Source: Mageeibacillus sp. UBA5770 (GTDB taxonomy: Bacteria; Bacillota_A; Clostridia; Saccharofermentanales; Saccharofermentanaceae). Taken from it: DNA of 7,591 nucleotides. Numbering within the stretch: the stretch's first letter is position 1; every line of letters starts with the position of its first letter. Location of the stretch: NCBI GenBank assembly GCA_002418705.1, contig DIEQ01000066.1:22690-30280 (forward strand), given 5' to 3'. Positions 1-6,026 of this stretch are shown here, in pieces. The notes under the pieces are model-generated. The model ran no database searches. It saw only the letters and a list, made by a program, of their open reading frames with translations, and had not been told where the DNA came from. The position numbers and the translations under genes were made by a program.

Positions 1-2100
1 GCGGACGGTGACGAAAATATCGCAGCGATCATATACTCCTCCGGCACAACCAGGACGGCGGCCGGTATTATGCATACGCATGATGCGCTTATCGAGACGA
101 CACTGGTCTGTGCCAAGGTGAACAATCTTACCGGCAACGGAAAATACCTCGCCGTCGTTCCGAACAGTCATATTTACGGACTTGTCTGTACGGTACTTGC
201 ACCGATGCTTCTGGGTGCGGACGTTCATTTCATCGAACTTTCGAGTGCGGAGGCACTTAAAAAAGCCTTTGCAGAATACCGTCCGACTATTTTTCCCTGT
301 GTACCCAAGGTGTTTGAACTATTTATGACGGAGATCGAAAGGAAAATAGGAAGCAGCCCCAAGACCCAAAAGCTCTTCGATTTATTTTTCCCTGTGTGTC
401 TTTCCCTTCGAAAAAAGACAGGGATCAACCTGGGCAAATACCTTTTTAAAAGTATCCATAATGGATTCGGAGGGCGAATCGAGGTGCTCTGTTCGGCAGG
501 TGCTCCGATGGATATTGCGACAGCTGAATTTTATCTGGGCACGGGCTTTAATATGCTGATTACATATGGGGCAACAGAAACGAACATCCCGACGCTTGGC
601 AATAGGGGAAGACGCCTTACGGCGGATTCCTGCAGCCGCCCTTACCCCGGTGTATCCGTCAGGATAGCCGATTCCGGAGAGCTCCTGATCAAGTCACCCT
701 ATATGATGAAGGGGTATTTCAGGGACAGGGAACTGACAGAAAACGCATTTGAAGACGGATGGTTCAAAACCGGCGACCTGTGTACCTGCAACGCCCGCGG
801 TGATTATGTAATCATCGGGCGATGTAAGGAAAACATCGTTCTAGCGACAGGCAAGAAGGTGATACCGGATGATGTTGAGAAAAAATACAGCAGAATTGCA
901 GGTATAAAAGAATTTATTGTCTGCGGTGTTCCCGCCGCAGGAAAAAGCTATGACGAAGTGCATGCGTTTGTTGTACCGGCTGCAGCAGACAGCCTGCCGG
1001 GCTTGTCCGATGCAATTCTCAGCCATTCATCAACACTTCCGGCATCCATGCGGATAACACAGATTCATTTTGTAGAACAAATTCCGAGAACGTCCCTCCA
1101 AAAACCCAAGAGATATCTCCTTAAAAAACTTGCCCTCGATGAAAATACACATACGGAGGCGGCCTTGACGGAAGCGGCAGCTGCCGGCCTTGAAGAACAG
1201 GTAATTGCGGTCATTTCGGAAGTTGCGCGTCTCGACAGCAGCAGGGTGTCACTGCATTCACGTCCTTTTTCAGATCTCGGGCTGGATTCATTAAGCGCTA
1301 TCGAACTCGCCCTGCAGATTGAAGACAGGTTTGGCCTGCGCATCGACCACAAATTCAGCCAGGAGATGACCCTTCTTGATATTATCGATCTTCTCAGGAC
1401 GCCCGGCGGTTCTTATCAGACGGGCGACCGTTCAACATGCTTCCCGCAGGAAAAGCGACTCAGAGATTACTCGCTTTTCCGGAACATCAGGGCGCTGGCC
1501 AGGTTCGTTTATAAGATTACAGTCCACAATGAAACAGTCATTCCGGACAACAGCGGGTTCATCGTATGCGCGAATCATGTGTCGAACTTTGATTACCTGT
1601 GGCTTACTGCGAAATTCACCAGAAAACAATTCGAAAAGTTCTGCTGCCTTGCCAAACAGGAGATACAGAATAATTCGCGGATAAGCAAAAGGATTTCCCA
1701 GGTGTGCGGAATCATTCCTGTCGACCGGGCCAACGCCCATATCGAATCCATGATCTGCTGCAAAAAACAGCTTCAGGAGAAGTGGGGCCTTCTGATTCAT
1801 CCCGAGGGGACAAGAAGTGAGAACGGAGAGATGGGCGTGTTCAAAAAGGGAGCCGCCGTACTTGCCATAGAGTTGAATGTTCCGATCATTCCGGCATATA
1901 TTAATGGTGCATACGATGTCTATCCCAAAGGCAGCAGGCTGCCCCGTCTATTCAATTTTCGCAAAATGAAGAAATATGCGGTGGATGTCGCTTACGGCAA
2001 TCCCATTTTCCCTCAGGGTCAGTCGCCAGATGAACTGATACTGAAAGTCAAGGAGTCCATTCTTGCGTTGAAATTCAGTATCGCAGAGAAGAAAACATAG
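1..2100 (+). CDS. Acyl ligase (AMP-forming) / acyl carrier / PlsC acyltransferase fusion, 5' end outside window
   Basis: The frame is open from base 1, so the true start lies upstream; 699 residues are visible. Numbered from base 1, residues 1-380 are the core of an AMP-forming acyl-CoA/ACP synthetase: P-loop YSSGTT (12-17), YGATE (189-193), GWFKTGDL (253-260), GRCKENI (273-279) and the C-terminal lysine K368 in PRTSLQK. Residues 397-465 are an acyl carrier domain with DLGLDSL, phosphopantetheine serine S430. Residues 480-695 are a PlsC/LPLAT acyltransferase with NHVSNFD (H526, D531), PVDR (573-576), EGTR (602-605) and VPIIP (627-631). By family knowledge the protein should adenylate a fatty acid, load it onto its own carrier and pass it to a lysophospholipid or glycerol phosphate, like E. 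coli Aas but with a carrier between the domains. The P-loop is degenerate (R18, A20, A21 where G, P, K are usual). Substrate and membrane association are not shown by the sequence. It is first of a tight + strand gene run. Confidence 0.9.
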   Translation, partial: ADGDENIAAIIYSSGTTRTAAGIMHTHDALIETTLVCAKVNNLTGNGKYLAVVPNSHIYGLVCTVLAPMLLGADVHFIELSSAEALKKAFAEYRPTIFPCVPKVFELFMTEIERKIGSSPKTQKLFDLFFPVCLSLRKKTGINLGKYLFKSIHNGFGGRIEVLCSAGAPMDIATAEFYLGTGFNMLITYGATETNIPTLGNRGRRLTADSCSRPYPGVSVRIADSGELLIKSPYMMKGYFRDRELTENAFEDGWFKTGDLCTCNARGDYVIIGRCKENIVLATGKKVIPDDVEKKYSRIAGIKEFIVCGVPAAGKSYDEVHAFVVPAAADSLPGLSDAILSHSSTLPASMRITQIHFVEQIPRTSLQKPKRYLLKKLALDENTHTEAALTEAAAAGLEEQVIAVISEVARLDSSRVSLHSRPFSDLGLDSLSAIELALQIEDRFGLRIDHKFSQEMTLLDIIDLLRTPGGSYQTGDRSTCFPQEKRLRDYSLFRNIRALARFVYKITVHNETVIPDNSGFIVCANHVSNFDYLWLTAKFTRKQFEKFCCLAKQEIQNNSRISKRISQVCGIIPVDRANAHIESMICCKKQLQEKWGLLIHPEGTRSENGEMGVFKKGAAVLAIELNVPIIPAYINGAYDVYPKGSRLPRLFNFRKMKKYAVDVAYGNPIFPQGQSPDELILKVKESILALKFSIAEKKT

Positions 2101-2101
2101 T

Positions 2102-2106
2102 AAGGG
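2102..2106 (+). promoter_or_regulatory. Ribosome binding site that sets the membrane-protein start
   Basis: AAGGG lies 9 bases before ATG 2116 but touches the in-frame ATG at 2107. A site with zero spacing cannot serve 2107, so 2116 is preferred. Confidence 0.6.
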
Positions 2107-2115
2107 ATGGTTAAC

Positions 2116-2829
2116 ATGCAAAGCAAAAAAAGAAGATATCTGTTCTTCATATGTCTGACGATTGCCGGAAGTATGTTTGCGCTGGCGGGGGATCTGCTGA
2201 TTGGCTGCATCGAACCGGGTGCCCTTGGAAAGTACCGCATGATACAGGCGTCATGGGCACAGGCTGCCCTCTGGCGGCCCACATTGTCGCTCATATTGGC
2301 ATCCATTGCATTTCCGCTTTATCTGCCGGGTCTGTATGTCGTATCCCGGAAAATCGAAACAACCTCTCCCCGGGCAGGACGTGCATTCCTTATTACAACC
2401 TGCATATCGGCCACAGGCTGGCTTTTCCTTCATGCCCTCTACTGTATACCGCAATTCGTTTACAAATATGTTTTTGACGCAGGATATCCGGAACTCGCCC
2501 TCGAGCTTAGCGATAAAATCCTCGATATGGGTATCCCCTCGCTGATTGCAGCCGGTTTACCAACGCTTGCTGCATATGTTATTCTTTTTATAGCAGTCAT
2601 TCGAAAAAAGACTCCTTACAGCAGATTGTGCGTACTTATGAACCCGCTGGTAACGGCTCTGGCAACCGTTATACTCGCAGCGATTTTCCCCGCCTCCATA
2701 TTCTTTGCCGGACTCAATATGTGCAAATTGAATTTGGGCATGTTCTTATTCTTCATTGCCGCCGCTGTTTATGAATACCGCGGGGCAGGATACGGAGGAC
2801 AAGATGAAAGCAGGATATCCGGATTATGA
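2116..2829 (+). CDS. Uncharacterised integral membrane protein, about six helices
   Basis: This 237-residue protein begins MQSKKRRYLFF, a basic N-terminus leading straight into a helix. Hydrophobic segments lie near residues 8-30, 55-77, 88-112, 138-162, 172-199 and 205-221, with short charged loops such as SRKIETTSPRAGR (77-89) and IRKKTPYSR (162-170), which suggest cytoplasmic loops. The C-terminal tail is short and polar. I see no catalytic motif, transporter signature or metal site. It resembles small clostridial membrane proteins of unknown function (possibly the DUF6796 group, from memory and unverified). ATG 2107 would add only three residues and has no usable ribosome site. The gene starts 15 bases after the acyl ligase fusion and overlaps the next gene by 26 bases, so co-transcription and translational coupling are likely. 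Function is unknown; a role with the lipid enzyme upstream is only a guess from position. Confidence 0.85.
   Translation: MQSKKRRYLFFICLTIAGSMFALAGDLLIGCIEPGALGKYRMIQASWAQAALWRPTLSLILASIAFPLYLPGLYVVSRKIETTSPRAGRAFLITTCISATGWLFLHALYCIPQFVYKYVFDAGYPELALELSDKILDMGIPSLIAAGLPTLAAYVILFIAVIRKKTPYSRLCVLMNPLVTALATVILAAIFPASIFFAGLNMCKLNLGMFLFFIAAAVYEYRGAGYGGQDESRISGL
2794..2798 (+). promoter_or_regulatory. Ribosome binding site for the phosphodiesterase-like gene, inside the upstream gene
   Basis: GGAGG sits 5 bases before ATG 2804. It decides against the longer in-frame start at 2756, which would lie deeper inside the membrane-protein gene. Confidence 0.75.
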
Positions 2830-3928
2830 CAATAGCATAGTCAACATGATTAATTCCGTTCTCAAACACTTTGGCGCAAATTACACGCACAGTACACTGC
2901 CTGTCATGGATGCCCTGCTTGAGAAGACGTTCAGGAACGTCGTAATCATGGTTTTTGACGCGATGGGCAGCAGAAACCTGATGGAGTCACTGCCGGAGGA
3001 CAGCTTTCTCAGGCAGCATATGCTCGCTGAAATCACCTCTGTTTTTCCTCCTACCACCACCGCTGCAACGACAACACTTGAATCGGGACTGCTCCCCTGC
3101 GAACACGCGTGGCTGGGTTGGAGTCTGCATTTCGATGAAGTGCAGGACAATGTGAACATTTATATCAATACAAATGACTTCGGCACATATGTGGCGGACT
3201 ACCATGTTGCCACCCGTTACATCCCGTATAAGAACGTTACTGAAAAAATAAACGAGACTGGAAATGCCCGGGCTGAATCCGTATCCCGGTTCGGTACCCG
3301 GAAGGTTAAGGCTTTTGACGAACTTCTTGAAGGGGTTGAAGACCTCTGCGGCGAGGCCGGGCGGCATTATATATACACATATTGGCCGGAACCCGATATG
3401 TCCATGCATGCCAAAGGCGTTATGAGTCCTGAAGCCATTCACTGGATGAACAAAATCGATATGGCGGCTTCACTGCTCAGTAAAAGGCTTGATGACACAC
3501 TGCTGATTATTACGGCCGACCATGGACATATAGACGGTACGAACGTGTGCATCACAGATTACGAAGAACTTGTCAAAACACTGAGATGGCTTCCTTCCAT
3601 TGAACCGCGGGCACTTGCCTTCTATGTTAAGGATGGGATGAACGAAGCGTTCGAAAAGGAATTCAAAAAGAACTTCCGGGAAGATTTCATTCTGTTTTCC
3701 CGGAAGGATATCCTCAAAAACAAGCTTTTCGGTGACGGGAATGCCCATCCGAGATTTGAAGATTTCATCGGCGATTATGTTGCGGCAGCTGTCGGAACGC
3801 GATCTGTTTTTAACACGAAGGCTTCCTGTGAAAAATTCATCGGAGTCCATGCGGGTCTGACGGAACGGGAGATGATGGTTCCGTTTATTGCGGTTGAATG
3901 TGGGCAGCGGACAGCCAACCCGATGTGA
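2804..3928 (+). CDS. Alkaline phosphatase superfamily protein (type I phosphodiesterase / nucleotide pyrophosphatase-like)
   Basis: The protein has 374 residues from MKAGYPDYDNS, a normal length for a single catalytic domain. The two-metal site of the superfamily can be traced: D52 in VFDAMG, a Thr-rich nucleophile region FPPTTTAATTT (81-91), EPD with D198, MHAKG with H202, ADHGH with D239 and H240, and GVHAG with H349. This order (Asp, Thr, Asp, His, Asp-His, His) is that of nucleotide pyrophosphatase/phosphodiesterases and related phosphomutases. No signal peptide or membrane segment is seen, so it is probably cytoplasmic. It should hydrolyse or transfer a phosphate mono- or diester, but the substrate cannot be read from the sequence. 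Residue 80, just before the FPP motif, is Val where eukaryotic NPPs have the nucleophilic Thr, so one of T84-T86 is the more likely nucleophile here (inference). It overlaps the membrane-protein gene by 26 bases. Confidence 0.85.
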   Translation: MKAGYPDYDNSIVNMINSVLKHFGANYTHSTLPVMDALLEKTFRNVVIMVFDAMGSRNLMESLPEDSFLRQHMLAEITSVFPPTTTAATTTLESGLLPCEHAWLGWSLHFDEVQDNVNIYINTNDFGTYVADYHVATRYIPYKNVTEKINETGNARAESVSRFGTRKVKAFDELLEGVEDLCGEAGRHYIYTYWPEPDMSMHAKGVMSPEAIHWMNKIDMAASLLSKRLDDTLLIITADHGHIDGTNVCITDYEELVKTLRWLPSIEPRALAFYVKDGMNEAFEKEFKKNFREDFILFSRKDILKNKLFGDGNAHPRFEDFIGDYVAAAVGTRSVFNTKASCEKFIGVHAGLTEREMMVPFIAVECGQRTANPM

Positions 3929-3980
3929 TTCAAGAACCTCTTCGACTGACCTGGACATCACATACAGCATATTGATTTGG

Positions 3981-3986
3981 AAGGAG
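3981..3986 (+). promoter_or_regulatory. Ribosome binding site of nagA
   Basis: AAGGAG lies 8 bases before ATG 3995. An in-frame TTG at 3977 overlaps the site's upstream side and has no site of its own, so 3995 is the start. The 66-base gap 3929-3994 shows no convincing promoter or terminator. Confidence 0.8.
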
Positions 3987-3994
3987 ACACTCAC

Positions 3995-5212
3995 ATGCTG
4001 ATTAAGAACGGGAATGTCCTCACAGATGAGTGGCACTTCATGAATATGGATATCGTAATTTCCGATGGTATAATTGCCGGCATTTTCCCGTCTGGTGAGC
4101 TGCCGGTTCAGCCGCGCCTGCAGCAGGAAGACGTATATGACGCAAAAGGGTTATATGTACTCCCCGGACTCGTTGATATACATATCCATGCCTGTGCCGG
4201 ATATGATTTCAGCGACGCAGGCGAGGAAGCGGTCATCGGAATGGCCCGATATCTGATAAAGCAGGGAATTACGTCTTTCACGGCGACGTCAATGGCAGCC
4301 GGCCCGGATCATCTGGAAAAAATATTCCGGATCGCGAAAGAGTTGATACGATCCGGAATTCCGGGCGGCGCACAGCTGCGGGGCATACATATGGAGGGGC
4401 CGTTCTTTTCGAAGGAGAGAAAAGGAGCACAGAACGGGGAATACATAACGAACGCGAGTATTGACGTTTTTGACAGGCTTTATGCTGCATCGGGCGGAAA
4501 CATATGCCTTGTAGACGTAGCCCCGGAACTTCCGTCCGGTCTCGACTTTATTCAGCATGCTTCGAAGGTTACGAAGGTTTCTATTGGTCACACAAACGCC
4601 GATTATGAAACAGCCCGGGCTGCTTTTGACTGCGGAGCCACGCACGTCACACATCTGTTTAACGCGATGTCTCCTTTTTCGCACAGGGAGCCCGGAGTAG
4701 TGGGCGCAGCAAGCGACGCAGGTGTAACGGTCGAATTAATCTGTGATGGAGTGCATCTGCATCCATCGGTGATCCGGTCGGTATTCAAATGGTTCGGTGT
4801 TGATAAGGTAGTCCTGATAAGTGACTCGATGCGTGCCTGCGGTCTGCCGGACGGTGACTATGAACTTGGAGGACAAGCTGTTCATATAGCCGAAGGACGA
4901 GCAGAATTGCGTGACGGAACCATTGCAGGATCGGTATCGAATCTTTTTTTGAATATGAAGCGTGTGGCGGATTGCGGGATTCCGCTAACAGCCGCAGTCA
5001 GGGCAGCTTCACTCAATCCGGCTAAAGTGATTGGTATTGATACAGATGTCGGGAGCCTGTCGGTCGGTAAACGGGCTGACATTATTATCACAGACAGGAA
5101 CCTCTCGGTCGTCCGGGTTATCAGCGGCGGGGCCACTGCTTTTGAATGCAGCCGGCAGTCCGAACAGTCTGCTGTCCCGGAGAAGAATAGGAATGGAACA
5201 AATGAGAACTGA
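3995..5212 (+). CDS. nagA: N-acetylglucosamine-6-phosphate deacetylase
   Basis: The 405-residue protein matches NagA, an amidohydrolase-superfamily enzyme that removes acetate from GlcNAc-6-phosphate in the cytoplasm and feeds amino-sugar catabolism or peptidoglycan recycling. Visible motifs in order: VDIHIHACAGYDF (H63, H65), GIHMEGPFF (metal ligand E134), SIGHTNADY (H199), THVTHLFNAMSP (H220) with REPGVVGAA after it, CDGVHLHP (H254, substrate side), ISDSMRACGLPDGDY (catalytic D277), GTIAGSVSN, and the closing LNPAKVIGIDTDVGSLSVGKRADI. The HxH pair is the arrangement known from the two-metal Bacillus enzyme; the E. coli enzyme lacks it. The usual Gly after the second His is Ala here. The fold should end near GGATAFE; the last 20 or so residues (CSRQSEQ...GTNEN) are polar and look like an added tail running into the next frame. 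No nagB lies in the window. Confidence 0.93.
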   Translation: MLIKNGNVLTDEWHFMNMDIVISDGIIAGIFPSGELPVQPRLQQEDVYDAKGLYVLPGLVDIHIHACAGYDFSDAGEEAVIGMARYLIKQGITSFTATSMAAGPDHLEKIFRIAKELIRSGIPGGAQLRGIHMEGPFFSKERKGAQNGEYITNASIDVFDRLYAASGGNICLVDVAPELPSGLDFIQHASKVTKVSIGHTNADYETARAAFDCGATHVTHLFNAMSPFSHREPGVVGAASDAGVTVELICDGVHLHPSVIRSVFKWFGVDKVVLISDSMRACGLPDGDYELGGQAVHIAEGRAELRDGTIAGSVSNLFLNMKRVADCGIPLTAAVRAASLNPAKVIGIDTDVGSLSVGKRADIIITDRNLSVVRVISGGATAFECSRQSEQSAVPEKNRNGTNEN

Positions 5213-5555
5213 TGATGTCAAAGGTACCGGAGCCGGAGGTGCATTTATCAATGTCGTCGATATTGATTTGTTCTGGGACTCCCTTATGGCAGGGCGGCTT
5301 ATTTCCCAGGTGCTGCTTAAGCAGATGCTTTCTGTGCAGAGCAGAGACGGCAGCGCGCAGTATGGCTATGGAATATGTCTTGCCGGGACTGGTATAAATG
5401 CGTTAATACCATATTTTCAGGGCAGTGACCCTGGCGTAAGCTTCATTTCGTGTTATGATACAACACATCAGGTACGCGTTACGGCGGTCAGCAATTTCGA
5501 ATCAAATGTATGGCGGCTGGAAAAAGATATAATAAAGATAGCGTCGAAGCTTTGA
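5202..5555 (+). pseudogene. C-terminal remnant of a beta-lactamase-family serine hydrolase
   Basis: The frame encodes 117 residues from ATG 5202 (AGGA at 5189-5192, 9 bases before it); ATG 5193 is an alternative served by GGAG at 5179-5182 and gives 120. The text KGTGAGGAFINVVDIDLFWDSL, then QYGYGICLAG, YFQGSDPGVSFISCYD and VTAVSNFESNVW, resembles the C-terminal third of class C beta-lactamase/PBP-like serine hydrolases (recognised from memory of the family). A complete member has well over 300 residues. The SxxK and YxN catalytic motifs, which lie in the missing N-terminal part, are absent, and no frame upstream carries them because nagA occupies that DNA. The YFQG stretch may be the third-motif region. 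It starts inside the end of nagA (11-base overlap). No stop or frameshift lies within it, so a short peptide could still be made by coupling with nagA. It cannot be an active hydrolase. A short independent domain is a less likely reading. Confidence 0.6.
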
Positions 5556-5576
5556 TCTGAATCATCGTGAATAATG

Positions 5577-5585
5577 AAAGAGGTG
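5577..5585 (+). promoter_or_regulatory. Strong ribosome binding site of the small basic protein
   Basis: AAAGAGGTG differs from the ideal AAGGAGGTG at one base. Its GAGG core ends 8 bases before ATG 5592. This is the best support that the 38-codon frame is a real gene. Confidence 0.75.
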
Positions 5586-5591
5586 TTACAT

Positions 5592-5708
5592 ATGTCATTT
5601 AAGAATCCGGATAAGTTAAAGAAAAAGAAGGTAGTCTACAAGAAGCCGAATCCTCAGCCCAATTCCGGGCCGATCAAGGGAACGGAGAAAACGCCAAAGG
5701 AGAGCTGA
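5592..5708 (+). CDS. Small lysine- and proline-rich protein, 38 residues, unknown function
   Basis: The frame runs from ATG 5592 to TGA 5706-5708. It begins MSFKNPDKLKKKKVV and contains 11 Lys and 6 Pro against three acidic residues, giving a net charge near +8. There is no Cys, Trp or hydrophobic segment, so it is neither secreted by a visible signal nor membrane-bound, and is probably disordered. The near-ideal ribosome site and a following terminator argue for a real gene. It sits 36 bases after the serine hydrolase remnant and is the last gene before the terminator. The charge would suit binding to nucleic acid, ribosome or anionic surface, but nothing shows which. I do not recognise a family. 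Confidence 0.6.
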   Translation: MSFKNPDKLKKKKVVYKKPNPQPNSGPIKGTEKTPKES

Positions 5709-5714
5709 TTCGTC

Positions 5715-5749
5715 CGTGCTATCTGTAGCATGGCTTCGAGCAGTTTTTT
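5715..5749 (+). terminator. Possible weak hairpin terminator just after the small gene
   Basis: A 7-pair stem (5715-5721 with 5726-5732, one G-U pair) has loop TCTG. A second tiny stem GCT/AGC (5733-5741) stands between it and a run of six T (5744-5749). The 11-base distance from the main stem to the T-run makes this weaker than the next terminator. Confidence 0.3.
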
Positions 5750-5773
5750 GTGTATTTAACCTTTTGAGGAAAT

Positions 5774-5809
5774 AAAAGGAGACGGGGAATCGTCTTCTTT
5801 TTTTATTTT
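5774..5809 (+). terminator. Intrinsic transcription terminator
   Basis: GGAGACG (5778-5784) pairs with CGTCTTC (5791-5797), seven pairs with one G-U, around a six-base loop. Four A before the stem can pair with the first T after it, extending the helix. Seven T then A then four T follow. This should end transcription of the operon; the A-run on the other side would allow some termination from the opposite strand. Confidence 0.8.
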
Positions 5810-5862
5810 GGAAATATTCGTAGAAAAAGTAAAATTTACATTTAAAATTGTTTTTTTATTAG

Positions 5863-5892
5863 TTGACATTATCCCGGTTTTGACAATATAAT
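5863..5892 (+). promoter_or_regulatory. Consensus sigma-A-type promoter of the surface-protein gene
   Basis: TTGACA (5863-5868) and TATAAT (5887-5892) both match the consensus exactly, with an 18-base spacer; transcription would begin near 5899. A second TTGACA occurs at 5880-5885, 17 bases after the first, followed at 5903-5908 by a poor -10 (TTTACG). The promoter lies after the terminator, so the downstream gene has its own transcript. Confidence 0.75.
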
Positions 5893-5977
5893 TAACAAAT
5901 CGTTTACGAAACTACAAAGTTGAATATACATTCTTGGTGAATACAAAAGTAAATGATCTTGACCCGTAATTTCTTTT

Positions 5978-6015
5978 TTTGAAGTTCATGGGGATGAATT
6001 TGAAGTTATGGGGGA
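5978..6015 (+). repeat. Imperfect 17-base direct repeat in the leader
   Basis: TTTGAAGTTCATGGGGA (5978-5994) recurs as TTTGAAGTTATGGGGGA (5999-6015), with a period of 21 bases, about two helical turns. The second copy leads into the ribosome site of the next gene. It may be a local duplication or a binding site for a regulator. Confidence 0.6.
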
Positions 6016-6018
6016 GGG
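6011..6018 (+). promoter_or_regulatory. Ribosome binding site supporting a TTG start
   Basis: GGGGAGGG, with core GGAGG ending 9 bases before TTG 6027, is far better than anything before the in-frame ATG codons at 5988 and 5994. Confidence 0.6.
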
Positions 6019-6026
6019 CCAGGATA

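Larger units (their letters stand above)
5709..6026. other. Intergenic region without a gene
   Basis: This 318-base stretch holds the two hairpin/T-run signals, an AT-rich tract (about 5805-5862) that could act as an UP element, the promoter at 5863-5892, a leader of about 128 bases and the direct repeat before the surface-protein start. I see no riboswitch I can name, no tRNA and no convincing small frame. Confidence 0.7.

Noticed and set aside
1432..1800. 122-codon - strand frame and similar overlapping frames within the acyl ligase fusion
   Set aside because: They overlap conserved carrier and acyltransferase motifs and have no features of their own.
2756..2803. Longer N-terminus for the phosphodiesterase-like protein
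   Set aside because: It encodes text from the overlapping membrane-protein gene, and GGAGG at 2794-2798 points to ATG 2804.
3470..4036. 188-codon frame on the - strand across the phosphodiesterase end and nagA start
   Set aside because: It lies opposite well-supported genes with full motif sets and shows no recognisable protein features.
5031..5192. Extension of the serine hydrolase remnant upstream to 5031
   Set aside because: This part lies within the conserved end of nagA, and its translation does not look like the hydrolase family.
5951..5980. T-run at 5974-5980 as a leader attenuator
   Set aside because: No stable GC-containing stem precedes the T-run, only a four-pair AT stem.
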